Made by a program: the position numbers and the translations under genes. Positions 27,573-37,801 of a stretch of DNA of 64,000 bases are shown piece after piece. The notes below the pieces were generated by a model that saw only the letters and a list, made by a program, of their open reading frames with translations, was not told the origin of the DNA and did not search any database. Source of the DNA: an uncultured Geobacter sp. GTDB lineage: Bacteria; Desulfobacterota; Desulfuromonadia; Geobacterales; DSM-12255. Location: assembly GCA_937860145.1 (NCBI GenBank), contig CALMBF010000116.1:53130-117129 (forward strand). The letters run 5' to 3'. The stretch's first letter is position 1. Every line of letters starts with the position of its first letter.

Positions 27573-28291
27573 CACGTGACGAAGCACGCAACAAGATCAT
27601 CTTTGCCATGGACGTGGCAGGCATGGCCGAAATAGACCGCTGGTCAGCGCTTCTTGCCGGGAAGGTCGGCATGTTCAAGATCGGCAAGCAGCTCTTCACT
27701 GCAACCGGCCCGGCTGCGGTCAGAAAGGTGCAGGAGAACGGGGGGCGGGTCTTTCTCGATCTCAAGTATCACGATATCCCCAACACCGTTGCCATGGCCA
27801 CCCTGGAGGCGGCCCGCATGGGAGTCGACCTGGTCAACCTTCATGCCCTGGGCGGCTATGAAATGATGGCCACCACCGTGGAAACCCTGGACAAGGAGTT
27901 CAAGGGGGGGAAGAGGGCCAAAGTCCTGGCGGTCACCATCCTCACCTCCTCCACGGAGGAGACCCTGCGCGGCATCGGCATCGAACACGCCGTCCCCGAC
28001 ATGGTCGTCCGCCTGGCGAAACTGGCCAAGAGCGCCGGCATCGACGGGGTGGTCGCCTCTCCCCAGGAGGTCGGCCTGATCCGGGATGCCTGTGGCCCCG
28101 ATTTTCTCATCGTCACTCCCGGGGTGCGGCCCGCCTTTGCCTCGGCGGACGACCAGAAGCGGATCATGACTCCCGGCGGGGCGGTGGCAGCAGGCGCCGA
28201 CTACCTGGTCATCGGTCGTCCCATCAGCGCTGCCGCAGACCCGGCGGATGCCGCCGAGCTGATCGTGAACGAAATCATGGCCGTCGTTTAG
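27569..28291 (+). CDS. pyrF: Orotidine-5'-phosphate decarboxylase
   Basis: A 240-residue OMP decarboxylase of the TIM-barrel family. The catalytic Asp-Lys-Asp array is in [13 protein letters not shown]. Phosphate-binding loops are near [15 protein letters not shown] and [10 protein letters not shown]. It makes UMP in pyrimidine synthesis. It is translationally coupled to proS. Confidence 0.96.
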   Translation: MTRDEARNKIIFAMDVAGMAEIDRWSALLAGKVGMFKIGKQLFTATGPAAVRKVQENGGRVFLDLKYHDIPNTVAMATLEAARMGVDLVNLHALGGYEMMATTVETLDKEFKGGKRAKVLAVTILTSSTEETLRGIGIEHAVPDMVVRLAKLAKSAGIDGVVASPQEVGLIRDACGPDFLIVTPGVRPAFASADDQKRIMTPGGAVAAGADYLVIGRPISAAADPADAAELIVNEIMAVV

Positions 28292-28344
28292 CAGCATCGG
28301 CCGGGCAGACACTACTGCCTTGACGGCATAGGGGGAGTAACATC

Positions 28345-29085
28345 ATGCAGGAAGAGGTAATTTACGGAATCAACCCGGTTAAAGAAGCCCTTCGCGGACA
28401 GCGGAGGGCTTTTGAGCTTTTCGTGGCAGAGGGGACGTCTGACCAGCGGGTGGATAAGCTGCTGAAGCTGGCGAACGAAGCTGGCGTGCCGGTGCGGCGG
28501 CGCAAGCGACCGGACCTGCAGCGGCTCTGCGGCACCGATCATCACCAGGGGGTGGCGTTGCGTATCGAGGCGTTCTCCTATGCCGACTTCGATGACGTTC
28601 TGTCCGGCAGCCTGGAGAGCGATGCCGAAAGCATGTTCATCGTTCTCGACGGCATCCAGGACCCCCACAACCTGGGAGCCATCATCCGTACATCGGCCTG
28701 TGCGGGTGCACGGTGCGTGATCATTCCGAAGGACAGGGCCGTCGGGGTTTCTCCCACCGTTGAAAAGGTCGCTGCCGGGGCCACCGAAACGGTACCGGTC
28801 GTCCAGGTCACCAACATTGCCACCACCCTGGAGCAGCTGAAAGAGGCCGGGTTCTGGATTTACGGTGCCGACGAGAAGAGCGGTGAGACACTCTACCGCC
28901 AGAAACTGACCGGGAACATTGTCTTTGTCATCGGCGGGGAAGGGGAGGGGATCAGGCCGCTGGTACGGAAGAAATGTGACGTTCTCTTTTCCATCCCCCT
29001 GGCAGGGGGGGTCAATTCCCTCAATGCCTCTGTTGCCGGAGGAATAGCCATGTTCGAGGCGGTAAGACAGAGAACCTTAAAGTGA
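28345..29085 (+). CDS. rlmB: 23S rRNA (guanosine-2251-2'-O-)-methyltransferase, SpoU family
   Basis: A 246-residue SPOUT enzyme. The substrate-binding N-terminal domain starts VIYGINPVKEALRG. The trefoil-knot domain has DPHNLGAIIRTSACAGA, VIGGEGEGIRPLV and IPLAGGVNSLNASVAG. It 2'-O-methylates G2251 of 23S rRNA. GGGGGAG is just upstream of the ATG. The 3' end overlaps the convergent SDR gene by 9 bases. Confidence 0.9.
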   Translation: MQEEVIYGINPVKEALRGQRRAFELFVAEGTSDQRVDKLLKLANEAGVPVRRRKRPDLQRLCGTDHHQGVALRIEAFSYADFDDVLSGSLESDAESMFIVLDGIQDPHNLGAIIRTSACAGARCVIIPKDRAVGVSPTVEKVAAGATETVPVVQVTNIATTLEQLKEAGFWIYGADEKSGETLYRQKLTGNIVFVIGGEGEGIRPLVRKKCDVLFSIPLAGGVNSLNASVAGGIAMFEAVRQRTLK

Positions 29086-29094
29086 AGCTTTAAG
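29076..29094. terminator. Short inverted repeat spanning both convergent stop codons
   Basis: CTTAAAG (29076-29082) and CTTTAAG (29088-29094) are perfect inverted repeats with a 5-base loop, covering the ends of rlmB and the SDR gene. There is no long T run, so terminator function is uncertain. Confidence 0.35.
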
Positions 29095-29949
29095 TCCCTC
29101 CTGCAGGGTGGGGTAGATGAGTCTGATGCCCAGCTTCGTCAGCATCCTGCTGTTGTCGATGCGGCGCGACTCGGTCATGTAGCCAAACATGAGGGGGGTC
29201 ATGACTCCACGCGCCTCGCTGAGCGGCACCTGGGGGAGTCGCGGCAGGCCAAGGTGGTCGGTGATGGCGTTGAAGTAGTCGGTCATGGTGCTCGTCTCCC
29301 CGTCGCAGACGTTGAAAATGTCGCCATCGTCGCCCCTGTCGATCGCGGCAAGGCAGATCCGCGCAAGGTCATCGGCATGTATCCTGTTGCTGAAGCCCGC
29401 CTCCGCCTCAGCGAGCAGCGGGTGCCCCCCCAGTATCCTGTCCATGGGGATCCTTCCCGGCCCGTAAATACCCGCAACCCGTAGAATGACTATCGCAACG
29501 CCCCGCTGCTTTCCCCAGTCACGGAAGCAGTTTTCCGCGTCCAGGCGGCGTTTCCCCGCATGGCTGCCGGGGTTGGCCGGCCTCTCCTCGGTAATGAGCT
29601 CGTCGCCGCAGTCCCCGTAGATGCTGGCGGTACTGACGTAGACGAGTTTGGCCGGTTCGCACCCGCGTTTGATCGAGGCGAGAAAGTTCCGTGCCCTGGT
29701 GTCCGTTATCCCTCCACCCGGTGGAGGAGCCGTGTAGAGTACGGCACCTCCGCTCATGTCAAGGTGCGGCAGAGCATCCCCGTCATCCAGGTCCCCCTGC
29801 ACCAGTGCCGTCGCCGTCCCTTGCAGCCCGGCGCATTTGCTCATGTGCCGGGAGAGGGCGGTTACCGCGCTGTGCGAGTCGAGGGCGAGGCGGGCGACCC
29901 TGGCTCCGATATCGCCACAGCCGATCAGGTAAAGGTTCTTGCAGTTCAT
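29077..29949 (-). CDS. NAD(P)-dependent SDR/epimerase-family protein (YeeZ-like)
   Basis: A protein of about 290 residues. The N-terminal LYLIGCGDIGARVARLAL is a Rossmann dinucleotide loop of the GxGxxG type. YVSTASIYGDCGDELITE holds the SDR Tyr, without the usual Lys four residues later (this region reads YGDCG), which suggests a non-classical subgroup. NRIHADDLARICLAA is typical of extended SDRs. The ATG at 29949 has GAAGGAG at good spacing. The substrate is unknown. Confidence 0.8.
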   Translation of the reverse strand: MNCKNLYLIGCGDIGARVARLALDSHSAVTALSRHMSKCAGLQGTATALVQGDLDDGDALPHLDMSGGAVLYTAPPPGGGITDTRARNFLASIKRGCEPAKLVYVSTASIYGDCGDELITEERPANPGSHAGKRRLDAENCFRDWGKQRGVAIVILRVAGIYGPGRIPMDRILGGHPLLAEAEAGFSNRIHADDLARICLAAIDRGDDGDIFNVCDGETSTMTDYFNAITDHLGLPRLPQVPLSEARGVMTPLMFGYMTESRRIDNSRMLTKLGIRLIYPTLQEGLKASL

Positions 29950-30081
29950 GGGTATCTCCTTCAGGTGCATGCTGTCGGTATACTACCCGATTCACCGATT
30001 CTGGCAAGAGTCTAGCCGCACCATGGACGTGATTTCAACCCTTGACAAACCGGTTCCTGTTGAGGCTAAGTCATAGCAGCC

Positions 30082-31461
30082 ATGAATCTGTTCGCCGACA
30101 AGAAGATACTGACGGTTTCCCAGCTCACCTCCCTGGTCAGGGGTGTGCTGGAGGAAAATTTCGAGCACGTCTGGGTTGAGGGGGAGGTCTCCAACCTCTC
30201 GACACCGGCTTCGGGACATCTCTATTTTACGCTCAAGGACAGCGGCGCCGCCCTGCGCTGCGTCATGTTCCGCGGTTCGGTCAAGGCGCTCCGGTTCCGC
30301 CCCGCAGACGGCATGAAACTGATCGTGCGGGGGAGGATGACCGTGTACGACCAGCGCGGTGATTACCAGCTGCTGGTCGAGTACCTGGAGCCCCAGGGGA
30401 TTGGCGCCCTGCAGCTTGCTTTCCAGCAGCTCAAGGAGCGGCTCGCCAGGGAGGGACTCTTTGCCGAAGAGCGGAAAAGAGCTCTCCCCCTGCTGCCCCG
30501 GACCATCGGTATCGTTACCTCGCCAACGGGAGCGGCGATTCACGATATCTTCAACGTGCTTGAGCGCCGACATGCCGGGCTGCACATCCTTGTCTCGCCG
30601 GTCAAGGTCCAGGGTGAGGGAGCCGGTGCCGAGATTGCCGCCGCGGTGACGGACCTGAGCAGGTATCCCGGTGTCGATGTCATCATCGTTGCCCGCGGCG
30701 GCGGCTCCCTGGAAGATCTCTGGGCGTTCAACGAGGAAGTCGTTGCCCGGGCTATCCATGGGTCAAAGGTGCCGGTGATCTCTGCCGTCGGCCATGAGGT
30801 TGATTTCACCATTGCCGATTTTGTCGCCGATCTGCGGGCTCCTACCCCATCTGCCGCGGCGGAACTTGTCGTCACGAGCAAGTCCCAGCTGCTGGCCGAA
30901 TGTGCCTCACTGGAGAGACGGTTGCAGCAGGCCATGCTGCAACGGCTGCACTCTGCCCGGAGCGAGACGCAGCTGCTGCAGCGCTCGCTGAAGGGCCCCG
31001 ACCTGGTCATTGCCCGATTGCAGCAGCGGGTCGATGACCTTTCACAGCGGGGTGAAGCCGTCGTCGCATGGACACTGGCAGATTCACGCCAGAAGCTGCT
31101 CCATCTGCACACGAGGCTGCAGCATGTCTCACCCCTTTACCGTACCAGAGCAGCCAGGGAGCGCTTGGAGCATCTCGAACTGCGCTGCGGGAGAGCCGTG
31201 CTCTCGGCCCTGGATGCTCGTCGGAGCGATCTCGGCCGGGAATCATCCACTCTGGAGGCCCTGTCACCGCTTTCCGTGCTGGCGCGTGGCTACGCGGTGG
31301 TGGAAAAACTGCCAGAAGGTCGCGTGGTGAAAAGTGTCCGCCAACTGCTGCCGGGTGATCGGTTGCAGTTGCAGCTGACGGACGGCTCCGCCGCCTGCAC
31401 CGTCGAGAGGATCGCCCCGCGGGAGCTCGATCTGCTTGACTCCACATCACCCCGTGGTTAG
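30082..31461 (+). CDS. xseA: Exodeoxyribonuclease VII large subunit
   Basis: A 459-residue XseA. The OB-fold is at residues 15-100 (VSQLTSLVRGVLEENF, VWVEGEVSNLSTPASGHLYFTLKD). The catalytic domain contains TSPTGAAIHDIFNVL, ARGGGSLEDLWAFNEE and SAVGHEVDFTIADFVAD. A long coiled coil follows. With XseB it degrades single-stranded DNA. TTGACA at 30042 could be the -35 of its promoter, but no good -10 is seen. The gene is divergent from the SDR gene. Confidence 0.95.
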   Translation: MNLFADKKILTVSQLTSLVRGVLEENFEHVWVEGEVSNLSTPASGHLYFTLKDSGAALRCVMFRGSVKALRFRPADGMKLIVRGRMTVYDQRGDYQLLVEYLEPQGIGALQLAFQQLKERLAREGLFAEERKRALPLLPRTIGIVTSPTGAAIHDIFNVLERRHAGLHILVSPVKVQGEGAGAEIAAAVTDLSRYPGVDVIIVARGGGSLEDLWAFNEEVVARAIHGSKVPVISAVGHEVDFTIADFVADLRAPTPSAAAELVVTSKSQLLAECASLERRLQQAMLQRLHSARSETQLLQRSLKGPDLVIARLQQRVDDLSQRGEAVVAWTLADSRQKLLHLHTRLQHVSPLYRTRAARERLEHLELRCGRAVLSALDARRSDLGRESSTLEALSPLSVLARGYAVVEKLPEGRVVKSVRQLLPGDRLQLQLTDGSAACTVERIAPRELDLLDSTSPRG

Positions 31462-31487
31462 AATGGATAACTTGATCCGGAGGAGCC

Positions 31488-31721
31488 ATGGCCGCGGAAA
31501 AATTCGAAACTTCTTTGAAAAAGCTGGAGGAGGCCGTAGAGAGGCTGGAGAGTGGTGAACTTTCCCTTGATGACTCTCTCAAGGTCTTTGAGGATGGGGT
31601 CAAGCATGCTGCTATCTGTTCCCGCAAGCTGAACGAGGCGGAGAAACGGGTCGAGCTTCTTCTCAAACAGCGTGACGGCAGCTTTTCCCGGGAAGAATTT
31701 GCTGTCGACGACACTCTATAA
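31488..31721 (+). CDS. xseB: Exodeoxyribonuclease VII small subunit
   Basis: A 77-residue XseB: FETSLKKLEEAVERLESGELSLDDSLKVFEDG is the complete family core (in two parts), forming a helical pair that binds the XseA coiled coil. GGAGGAG is 3 bases before the ATG. It lies 26 bases after xseA. Confidence 0.95.
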   Translation: MAAEKFETSLKKLEEAVERLESGELSLDDSLKVFEDGVKHAAICSRKLNEAEKRVELLLKQRDGSFSREEFAVDDTL

Positions 31722-31735
31722 GGATACCGATACCC

Positions 31736-32629
31736 ATGGATTTAAAGAGCTATATCAAGGAAAAGTGCCGGCTTGTTGATGTTGAGCTCAACAAGGTAAT
31801 GCCCCTCGAAGAAGAGCTTCCCTATTCGCTGCACCGTTCCATGCGCTATTCAACGTTTGCAGGCGGCAAGAGGATCCGTCCCGTGCTGCTCCTGGCAGCC
31901 TGCGAGGCGGTCGGTGGTAACGTGGACAACGCGCTGGCCGCTGCCGCTGCCATGGAGATGATTCATACCTACTCACTGGTTCACGACGATCTGCCGGCGA
32001 TGGATAATGACGATTTTCGTCGTGGCAACCCCACCAACCACAAGGTATTCGGCGAGGCCGTGGCAATCCTGGCCGGTGATGCCCTCCTTACCCAGGCGTT
32101 CATTCTCCTCAGCAGCCCGTCGCTGGCAGCGGCCGTTCCACCTGCCACCCTGCTCCAGGTCATTCACGAGATTTCCAGCTGCGCGGGTTCGAAGGGGATG
32201 GTCGGCGGTCAGGTCGTGGACATGGAGAGTGAAGGGAGGCACGACATAGACCTCCCCACGGTACAGTACATCCACATCCACAAAACCGGTGCCCTCATCA
32301 AGGCCGCGATCAAGTCCGGTGCCCTGCTCGGTGGTGCACGTGACGGGGAGCTGGCCTCACTCGTACGTTACGGAGAAGCCATCGGGTTGGCGTTCCAGAT
32401 CGCTGACGACATTCTCGACATAGAGGGGACGACCGAGGAGCTGGGCAAGGATGCGGGGAGCGACCAGGCACGGGGGAAAGCGACCTATCCGGCAGTCGTC
32501 GGGATCGAAGAGTCCCGCAGACGTGCTGCGGAACTCCTCGATATGGCTCTGGAATCCCTCAGTGGTTTTGACCACCGCGCTGACCCCCTGCGGGAGATTG
32601 CCCGTTACGTGGTGGAACGAAAGTCATAG
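31736..32629 (+). CDS. ispA: Polyprenyl (farnesyl/geranyl) diphosphate synthase
   Basis: A 297-residue trans-prenyltransferase. The first Asp-rich motif is in SLVHDDLPAMDND and the second in FQIADDILDIEG. GGKRIRPVLLLAACE is the IPP-binding region. It makes C15 or C20 prenyl diphosphate. The chain-length pocket before the first motif (MIHTYSLV) fits a short-chain enzyme. It sits between xseB and dxs, the common arrangement, and links the product of the MEP pathway to prenyl lipids. Confidence 0.93.
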   Translation: MDLKSYIKEKCRLVDVELNKVMPLEEELPYSLHRSMRYSTFAGGKRIRPVLLLAACEAVGGNVDNALAAAAAMEMIHTYSLVHDDLPAMDNDDFRRGNPTNHKVFGEAVAILAGDALLTQAFILLSSPSLAAAVPPATLLQVIHEISSCAGSKGMVGGQVVDMESEGRHDIDLPTVQYIHIHKTGALIKAAIKSGALLGGARDGELASLVRYGEAIGLAFQIADDILDIEGTTEELGKDAGSDQARGKATYPAVVGIEESRRRAAELLDMALESLSGFDHRADPLREIARYVVERKS

Positions 32630-32632
32630 ACA

Positions 32633-34522
32633 ATGAACAACATCATCGCATCGGTCAACGGGCCATCTGATCTTGCCAGCCTCTCGTATCCCCAGTTGGA
32701 GCAGCTTGCTGCCGAAATTCGTGATCTCATCATCACGACCTGCGCCACCAATGGCGGTCATCTTGCCCCCAGTCTCGGCGTGGTCGAGCTGACCATCGCC
32801 CTTCACCGGGTATTCCGCTCCCCTGAAGACCGTATCGTCTGGGATGTGGGCCACCAGGCCTATGCCCATAAAATACTTACCGGCCGGCGAGATCTTTTCC
32901 CCACTCTGCGCAAGCTCGACGGGATCAGCGGGTTCCCGAAGCGTGCCGAATCCCCCCACGACGTGTTCGACGTAGGGCACTCCTCCACCTCCATATCGGC
33001 CTCTGTGGGCATGGCCGTCGGCCGCGACCTCGGACGGAGAAAGAACAAGGTCGTTGCGGTTATCGGCGACGGTTCCATGACCGGTGGGATAGCCTTCGAA
33101 GGGCTCAATCATGCCGGACACCTCAACAAGGACCTCGTGGTCGTGCTCAATGATAACGAGATGTCCATTGCGGAAAATGTCGGCGCGCTGTCAAATTTCC
33201 TCAGCCGCACCATGACCAACGAATTCGTCCACAAGATCAAGAAGGAGATGGAGAGCTTTCTCGAGGGGTTGGACGGGTTCGGGACGGGGGCACTCAAGGT
33301 TGCCAAGCGTGCGGAGGAGTCGCTCAAGGGGATTTTTACCCCCGGCATGCTCTTCGAGGCATTCGGCTTCGAGTACATCGGACCCATTGACGGCCATGAC
33401 ATCCATCGCCTTCAGGAGACGCTGGAGAAGGTGCGTAACTTCGATGACGCCGTATTGATTCATGTCCTGACCAAAAAGGGGAAAGGGTACCCTCCCGCGG
33501 AGAAAAACCCCTCACTGTTCCACGGAATCGGCCCCTTTGACCGCTCCACCGGCAAGGTCTTCAAGGGTAAGGGAGGAACCTCCTCCTATACCGCTATTTT
33601 CGGTGATACCCTCTGCCGGCTTGCTGCCGACGACGATGCCATCGTCGCCATAACTGCGGCCATGCCCGACGGCACCGGCCTGGCACCCTTTGCCCGGGAA
33701 TATCCGGAGCGTTTCTTCGACGTGGGGATAGCGGAGCAGCACGGGGTAACCTTTGCTGCCGGCCTGGCTGCCGATGGACTGAAACCGGTGTTTGCCGTCT
33801 ACTCGTCTTTCCTGCAAAGGGCTTACGACCAGGTGCTGCACGACGTCTGCCTGCAGAATCTTCCGGTGGTGTTTGCCATCGACCGTGCCGGCGTGGTCGG
33901 CAATGACGGACCTACCCACCATGGCGTCTTCGATCTTTCCTACCTGCGACAGATGCCTAACATGACCGTGATGGCGCCCCGTGATGAGAACGAACTCCAG
34001 CATATGCTCTACAGTGCTCTCCGGTACGGTACGCCAACATCCCTCCGTTACCCCCGTGGCAACGGTATCGGTGTCCCCCTTGACCAGACGTTCCGGCCTA
34101 TCCCTGCGGGTAAGGGGGAGGTGCTTCGCCGGGGGAAGGACGGTGCCCTTTTCGCGGTCGGGACCATGGTTGCTCCGGCGCTGGAAGCTGCCCAGTTGCT
34201 GTCCGGTGAAGGGTACGACCTCGCCGTCGTCAATGCCCGTTTTATCAAGCCCCTCGACCGGGACCTCCTCCTGGAGATGGCAGCGTCAGGTCACATCTTC
34301 ACCATCGAAGAGAATGCCCTCAAGGGGGGATTCGGTACCGCCGTCCTCGAACTGTTTGAGGAAGCCGGACAGAATCAGGTCAGCGTCACCAGGATCGGGT
34401 ATCCCGATCGCTTCGTCGAGCAGGGAGAACAGGCCGAGCTCCTTCAACGCTACGGACTTACCACGGCAGGAATCTGCGATCGGGTCAGAACAGCCCTTGC
34501 CCCTCAACCGGCAGAAAACTGA
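32633..34522 (+). CDS. dxs: 1-deoxy-D-xylulose-5-phosphate synthase
   Basis: A 629-residue DXS. TPP-binding [18 protein letters not shown] with its Asn, [15 protein letters not shown] near the N-terminus, [15 protein letters not shown] and [18 protein letters not shown] are present, and the C-terminal transketolase domain is full length. It makes DXP from pyruvate and glyceraldehyde-3-phosphate. It starts 3 bases after ispA with little visible Shine-Dalgarno, so it is probably translated by coupling. Confidence 0.96.
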   Translation: MNNIIASVNGPSDLASLSYPQLEQLAAEIRDLIITTCATNGGHLAPSLGVVELTIALHRVFRSPEDRIVWDVGHQAYAHKILTGRRDLFPTLRKLDGISGFPKRAESPHDVFDVGHSSTSISASVGMAVGRDLGRRKNKVVAVIGDGSMTGGIAFEGLNHAGHLNKDLVVVLNDNEMSIAENVGALSNFLSRTMTNEFVHKIKKEMESFLEGLDGFGTGALKVAKRAEESLKGIFTPGMLFEAFGFEYIGPIDGHDIHRLQETLEKVRNFDDAVLIHVLTKKGKGYPPAEKNPSLFHGIGPFDRSTGKVFKGKGGTSSYTAIFGDTLCRLAADDDAIVAITAAMPDGTGLAPFAREYPERFFDVGIAEQHGVTFAAGLAADGLKPVFAVYSSFLQRAYDQVLHDVCLQNLPVVFAIDRAGVVGNDGPTHHGVFDLSYLRQMPNMTVMAPRDENELQHMLYSALRYGTPTSLRYPRGNGIGVPLDQTFRPIPAGKGEVLRRGKDGALFAVGTMVAPALEAAQLLSGEGYDLAVVNARFIKPLDRDLLLEMAASGHIFTIEENALKGGFGTAVLELFEEAGQNQVSVTRIGYPDRFVEQGEQAELLQRYGLTTAGICDRVRTALAPQPAEN

Positions 34523-34556
34523 CGGCATCCCCCTGTCAGTTATCGGTGCCCATATC

Positions 34557-35810
34557 ATGAGATACGGAATAGTTGCTGTCATGACAGCAGTCGTGCTGCT
34601 CTTCCTCAACCACGAGGCACGGGCTAACGATCCGTTTACCCTGAACGAGTATGCCGTCCGTTTGATGGAGAAGGGGGAGAACGACAAGGCCCTGGAGCAG
34701 CTCCAGAAAGCGTACAGCATGTATCCGTACGACCCGGTGCTGAAGAGGAACCTTGCCGAGGCGTACACCTTTGTCGGCCAGCGCCAGATGAAGGAGAACC
34801 AGTACGAGGCAGCCGCCGGCAGCTTCGACCTGGCCCGGGAACTTTTCCCCGACGTGCCCCGCTATTACGTTTTCAGGGGGATCGCCCTCTACTACGCCAA
34901 ATATCCCGATGCTGCCCAGAATGAACTGGAACGGGCCCGCTCCATCGGCGGAGATTCACCGGACATCCTTTTTTATCTCGCCAAGATACAGTACGACGGC
35001 GGCAATCTGCCCCAGGCCCTGGAGCTTCTGGACAAAACACTGGCGCTCAAGGGCGATTTCCCCGCGGCATCTGCCCTTGCAGCCAAGGTTCGTCGCGAGC
35101 TTGACGTGGAAAAGTCCATGGACAAGGGGTACAGTTCCCGTTTTGTCATCTCCTATGACGCCGAGGTCCGCTCCCATCTGGCCGGAGACATCCTTGCGGT
35201 ACTGGAGGACGCCTACAGCACGGTCGGCAGGGATCTGTCCCTGTTCCCGGCCATGCGCATTCCGGTCATCCTCTACACGCGCAAGGACTATCGAACGGTG
35301 ACCTCAGGACCGGACTGGTCCGGCGGGCTCTACGACGGCAAGATCAGGCTGCCGGTGGGAGGGGCTGAACAGCTCTCGGAACAGCTCAAGGGGGTGCTCT
35401 ATCACGAGTATACCCACGTTGTGGTGCAGGAAATGACCCACGGCAACTGTCCGACCTGGCTCAATGAAGGCCTGGCCGAACTGGAGGGTCGCAAGATCTT
35501 CAACCACCCCCTCGGGGAACTGGGAAAGGCGGCTAAAAGTTCACAGTATCTCCCCTTCACCCGGCTGGAAAAGGGGTTTACCGACCTGTCAACGCGGGAT
35601 GCGGCGCTCGCCTACCAGCAGAGTTACTCCCTGGTCAATTTCATGGTAAGTTCCTACGGCTGGCCCAAGGTTGGCGAGATACTTTCGGGGCTCGGGAACG
35701 GTTTGACCATTGCGGCTGCCGTGAAAAAGGCCCTGGGTGATTTTGGCCTGGATTACGATGGTATGATCGCCGAATGGAACGCCTACATGAAAAGGGAGTT
35801 TGGTGGTTAG
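34557..35810 (+). CDS. Exported TPR protein with gluzincin-like HExxH peptidase domain
   Basis: A 417-residue protein. A signal peptide covers residues 1-24 (TAVVLLFLNHEARA then NDPF). TPR-like helices fill about residues 25-185. The C-terminal half contains LYHEYTHVVVQEMTHG, an HExxH zinc motif, with a downstream Glu in WLNEGLAELEG, as in the Peptidase MA/gluzincin group. It is probably a periplasmic or envelope metallopeptidase, substrate unknown. It is 34 bases after dxs. A longer in-frame version from 33981 lies within dxs and is not used. Confidence 0.75.
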   Translation: MRYGIVAVMTAVVLLFLNHEARANDPFTLNEYAVRLMEKGENDKALEQLQKAYSMYPYDPVLKRNLAEAYTFVGQRQMKENQYEAAAGSFDLARELFPDVPRYYVFRGIALYYAKYPDAAQNELERARSIGGDSPDILFYLAKIQYDGGNLPQALELLDKTLALKGDFPAASALAAKVRRELDVEKSMDKGYSSRFVISYDAEVRSHLAGDILAVLEDAYSTVGRDLSLFPAMRIPVILYTRKDYRTVTSGPDWSGGLYDGKIRLPVGGAEQLSEQLKGVLYHEYTHVVVQEMTHGNCPTWLNEGLAELEGRKIFNHPLGELGKAAKSSQYLPFTRLEKGFTDLSTRDAALAYQQSYSLVNFMVSSYGWPKVGEILSGLGNGLTIAAAVKKALGDFGLDYDGMIAEWNAYMKREFGG

Positions 35811-35838
35811 CTCTGGCGGCCGGCCATAAATTGCTGCA

Positions 35839-36879
35839 ATGAAATGTGACTGGAAACAGAGTGTAAAGGACAGTATCGTCGCAACGGAAGAACTGGCGGG
35901 CAGATTCGGTCTCGACCCGGCGGTGCTTGATCCTGTCAACCGGCGCTACCCCTTGCGCATCACCCGTCACTACCTGGGGCTGATCAGGCAGATGGGAGAT
36001 CCCATCTGGCGTCAGTGCATACCCGATGAACGTGAACTTCGGGATGCCAGTGCCCTTCCCGACCCCCTCAACGAAAACGGTCTCAGCCCGGTCCCTGGCC
36101 TCATCCACCGCTATCCGGACCGGGTAGTGTGGCTGGTTTCCAACGTCTGCGCGGTGTACTGCCGTTTTTGCATGCGCAAGCGCCAGGTCGGCTGTCATAA
36201 TGACAGTACGGAAGCCTCCTGTTTTTCCGCTGTTCTGGAATATATCCGCGAAACCGGCACCATCCGCGACGTGGTCCTCTCTGGCGGTGACCCCCTCCTT
36301 CTCGATGACGAGAGGCTCTCGTATATCCTCTCGTCGTTGCGGTCGATACCCCACGTCGACATCATCCGCATCGGTACCCGTGTTCCGGTCACCCTGCCGG
36401 AGCGAATAACCCCGGCTCTTTGCGCCCTTTTGCAGAGACATCACCCCGTCTACGTGAACACCCACTTCAACCATCCCTGGGAGGTAACTCCCGAGAGCAG
36501 CGGGGCGTGCGCCATGCTGGCCGATGCCGGTATCCCGCTGGGCAACCAGACCGTGCTGCTCAATGGTGTCAACGACGATCCGGCCGTGATGGCAGAACTG
36601 TTTCGTGCCCTGCTTTCCATACGGGTAAAGCCGTACTATCTGCACCAGATGGATCTGGTCAAGGGGACCTGCCATTTCCGCACCAGCGTGGAGAAGGGGC
36701 TTGAGATCATGGCAGCGCTTCGCGGTCATGTGTCGGGGATGGCTGTTCCTTACTACGTCGTCGATCTGCCGGGAGGGAAGGGGAAGGTGCCGCTGCTCCC
36801 GGGTCATGAACGCCGGGGAGACGGCGCATTCCGGCTGACGACCTACCGGGGAGAGGTGGTCGAGTACCGGGAGCTATAA
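35839..36879 (+). CDS. epmB: EF-P beta-lysylation enzyme EpmB / KamA-family radical SAM aminomutase
   Basis: A 346-residue KamA-family protein. The radical-SAM cluster motif CxxxCxxC is at about residues 104-111 (CAVYCRFCMRKR). VVLSGGDPLLLDDERL and HFNHPWEVTPES are typical. It isomerises L-lysine to beta-lysine, which EpmA then attaches to EF-P. It is shorter than classical lysine 2,3-aminomutases, as EpmB is. It is convergent with epmA and the ends overlap by 6 bases. No Shine-Dalgarno is obvious. Confidence 0.88.
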   Translation: MKCDWKQSVKDSIVATEELAGRFGLDPAVLDPVNRRYPLRITRHYLGLIRQMGDPIWRQCIPDERELRDASALPDPLNENGLSPVPGLIHRYPDRVVWLVSNVCAVYCRFCMRKRQVGCHNDSTEASCFSAVLEYIRETGTIRDVVLSGGDPLLLDDERLSYILSSLRSIPHVDIIRIGTRVPVTLPERITPALCALLQRHHPVYVNTHFNHPWEVTPESSGACAMLADAGIPLGNQTVLLNGVNDDPAVMAELFRALLSIRVKPYYLHQMDLVKGTCHFRTSVEKGLEIMAALRGHVSGMAVPYYVVDLPGGKGKVPLLPGHERRGDGAFRLTTYRGEVVEYREL

Positions 36880-37797
36880 CTCTTCGGGGGTGAAGGCAAC
36901 GACTTCATCGATGGTGTGAGCTCCGGTAAGGAGCATGATCAGACGATCCATCCCTAGGGCAATCCCGGCCGATGGGGGCATCCTGTCAAGTTCTTCGAGA
37001 AAGGGGCCGGGCAGGGGGTAGGGTGACTGCCCACGTTTGACGCGACTGGATGATTCTTCCCGGAAGCGCTGCCGCTGTTCCTCTGCGTCGGTCAACTCTG
37101 AAAATGCATTGGCCAGTTCCATTCCCGCGATATAGAGTTCGAAACGTTCCGCCACCGTGGCGTCGTCTTGCCTGAGCCGTGCCAGTGCGCCCCGTTCCGC
37201 AGGATAGTCGTAGATAAACGTCGGAGTCCGGATACCCAGGCGGGGCTCGATCTTCTCTGTCATCAGTTCGTCGAACACCCCTTCCTCCAGTGCCTGTTCC
37301 ATGGTGATCCCGGCATGGATCAGGAATGCCTCCCTGACGCTGATCTTCTGCCACTCTCCCTGCAGGTCGATGGACAGACCGTTATAGCTGATGGTGCTCG
37401 TTCCGCCGTATGCCGTGACGATGTGTCTGAGCAGGTTGACGCACTCTGTCATCAGATCAAGGTAATCGCTGTGGGCGCGGTACCATTCGAGCATGGTGAA
37501 TTCGGGGAGATGACGGCTCCCCCTCTCACCGCTGCGCCAGCAGTGGCAGATCTGGAAGATCTTCCCGTAATCGGCGGCGAGCAGCCGTTTCATGCAGATT
37601 TCGGGGGAGGTGTGCAGGTAGAGCCCCCCTGCCGGGATGGCATCGATGTGTGACTCCGGGGCTGGCGCGGGAATAAGAAGAGGGGTATCTATCTCCAGAT
37701 ACCCCTCGGTGCGAAAAAACTCTCTCGTGTGATGTACTATCTCTGCCCGAGCCGCAAGGCGTGCCGCTTTCCTGGCCAGTGACCAGTTTACATTCAA
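36874..37797 (-). CDS. epmA: EF-P lysine aminoacylase EpmA (GenX/PoxA)
   Basis: A 307-residue LysRS-like class II synthetase core without an anticodon domain. Motif 2 is around HTSPEICMKRLLAADYGKIFQICHCWR, and motif 3 is in SAGIALGMDRLIMLLTG. It attaches beta-lysine to a Lys of EF-P. It starts 4 bases after efp and is co-transcribed with it. An Asp/Glu-rich insertion at residues 150-200 is normal for the family. Confidence 0.92.
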   Translation of the reverse strand: MNVNWSLARKAARLAARAEIVHHTREFFRTEGYLEIDTPLLIPAPAPESHIDAIPAGGLYLHTSPEICMKRLLAADYGKIFQICHCWRSGERGSRHLPEFTMLEWYRAHSDYLDLMTECVNLLRHIVTAYGGTSTISYNGLSIDLQGEWQKISVREAFLIHAGITMEQALEEGVFDELMTEKIEPRLGIRTPTFIYDYPAERGALARLRQDDATVAERFELYIAGMELANAFSELTDAEEQRQRFREESSSRVKRGQSPYPLPGPFLEELDRMPPSAGIALGMDRLIMLLTGAHTIDEVVAFTPEEL

Positions 37798-37801
37798 GGG
37801 G

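Noticed and set aside
30042..30081. TTGACA as -35 of an xseA promoter
   Set aside because: No acceptable -10 at 16-19 bases; mentioned only in the xseA entry.
33981..34556. Long N-terminal extension of the TPR/peptidase gene
   Set aside because: It lies inside dxs in another frame, and a signal peptide begins at 34557.
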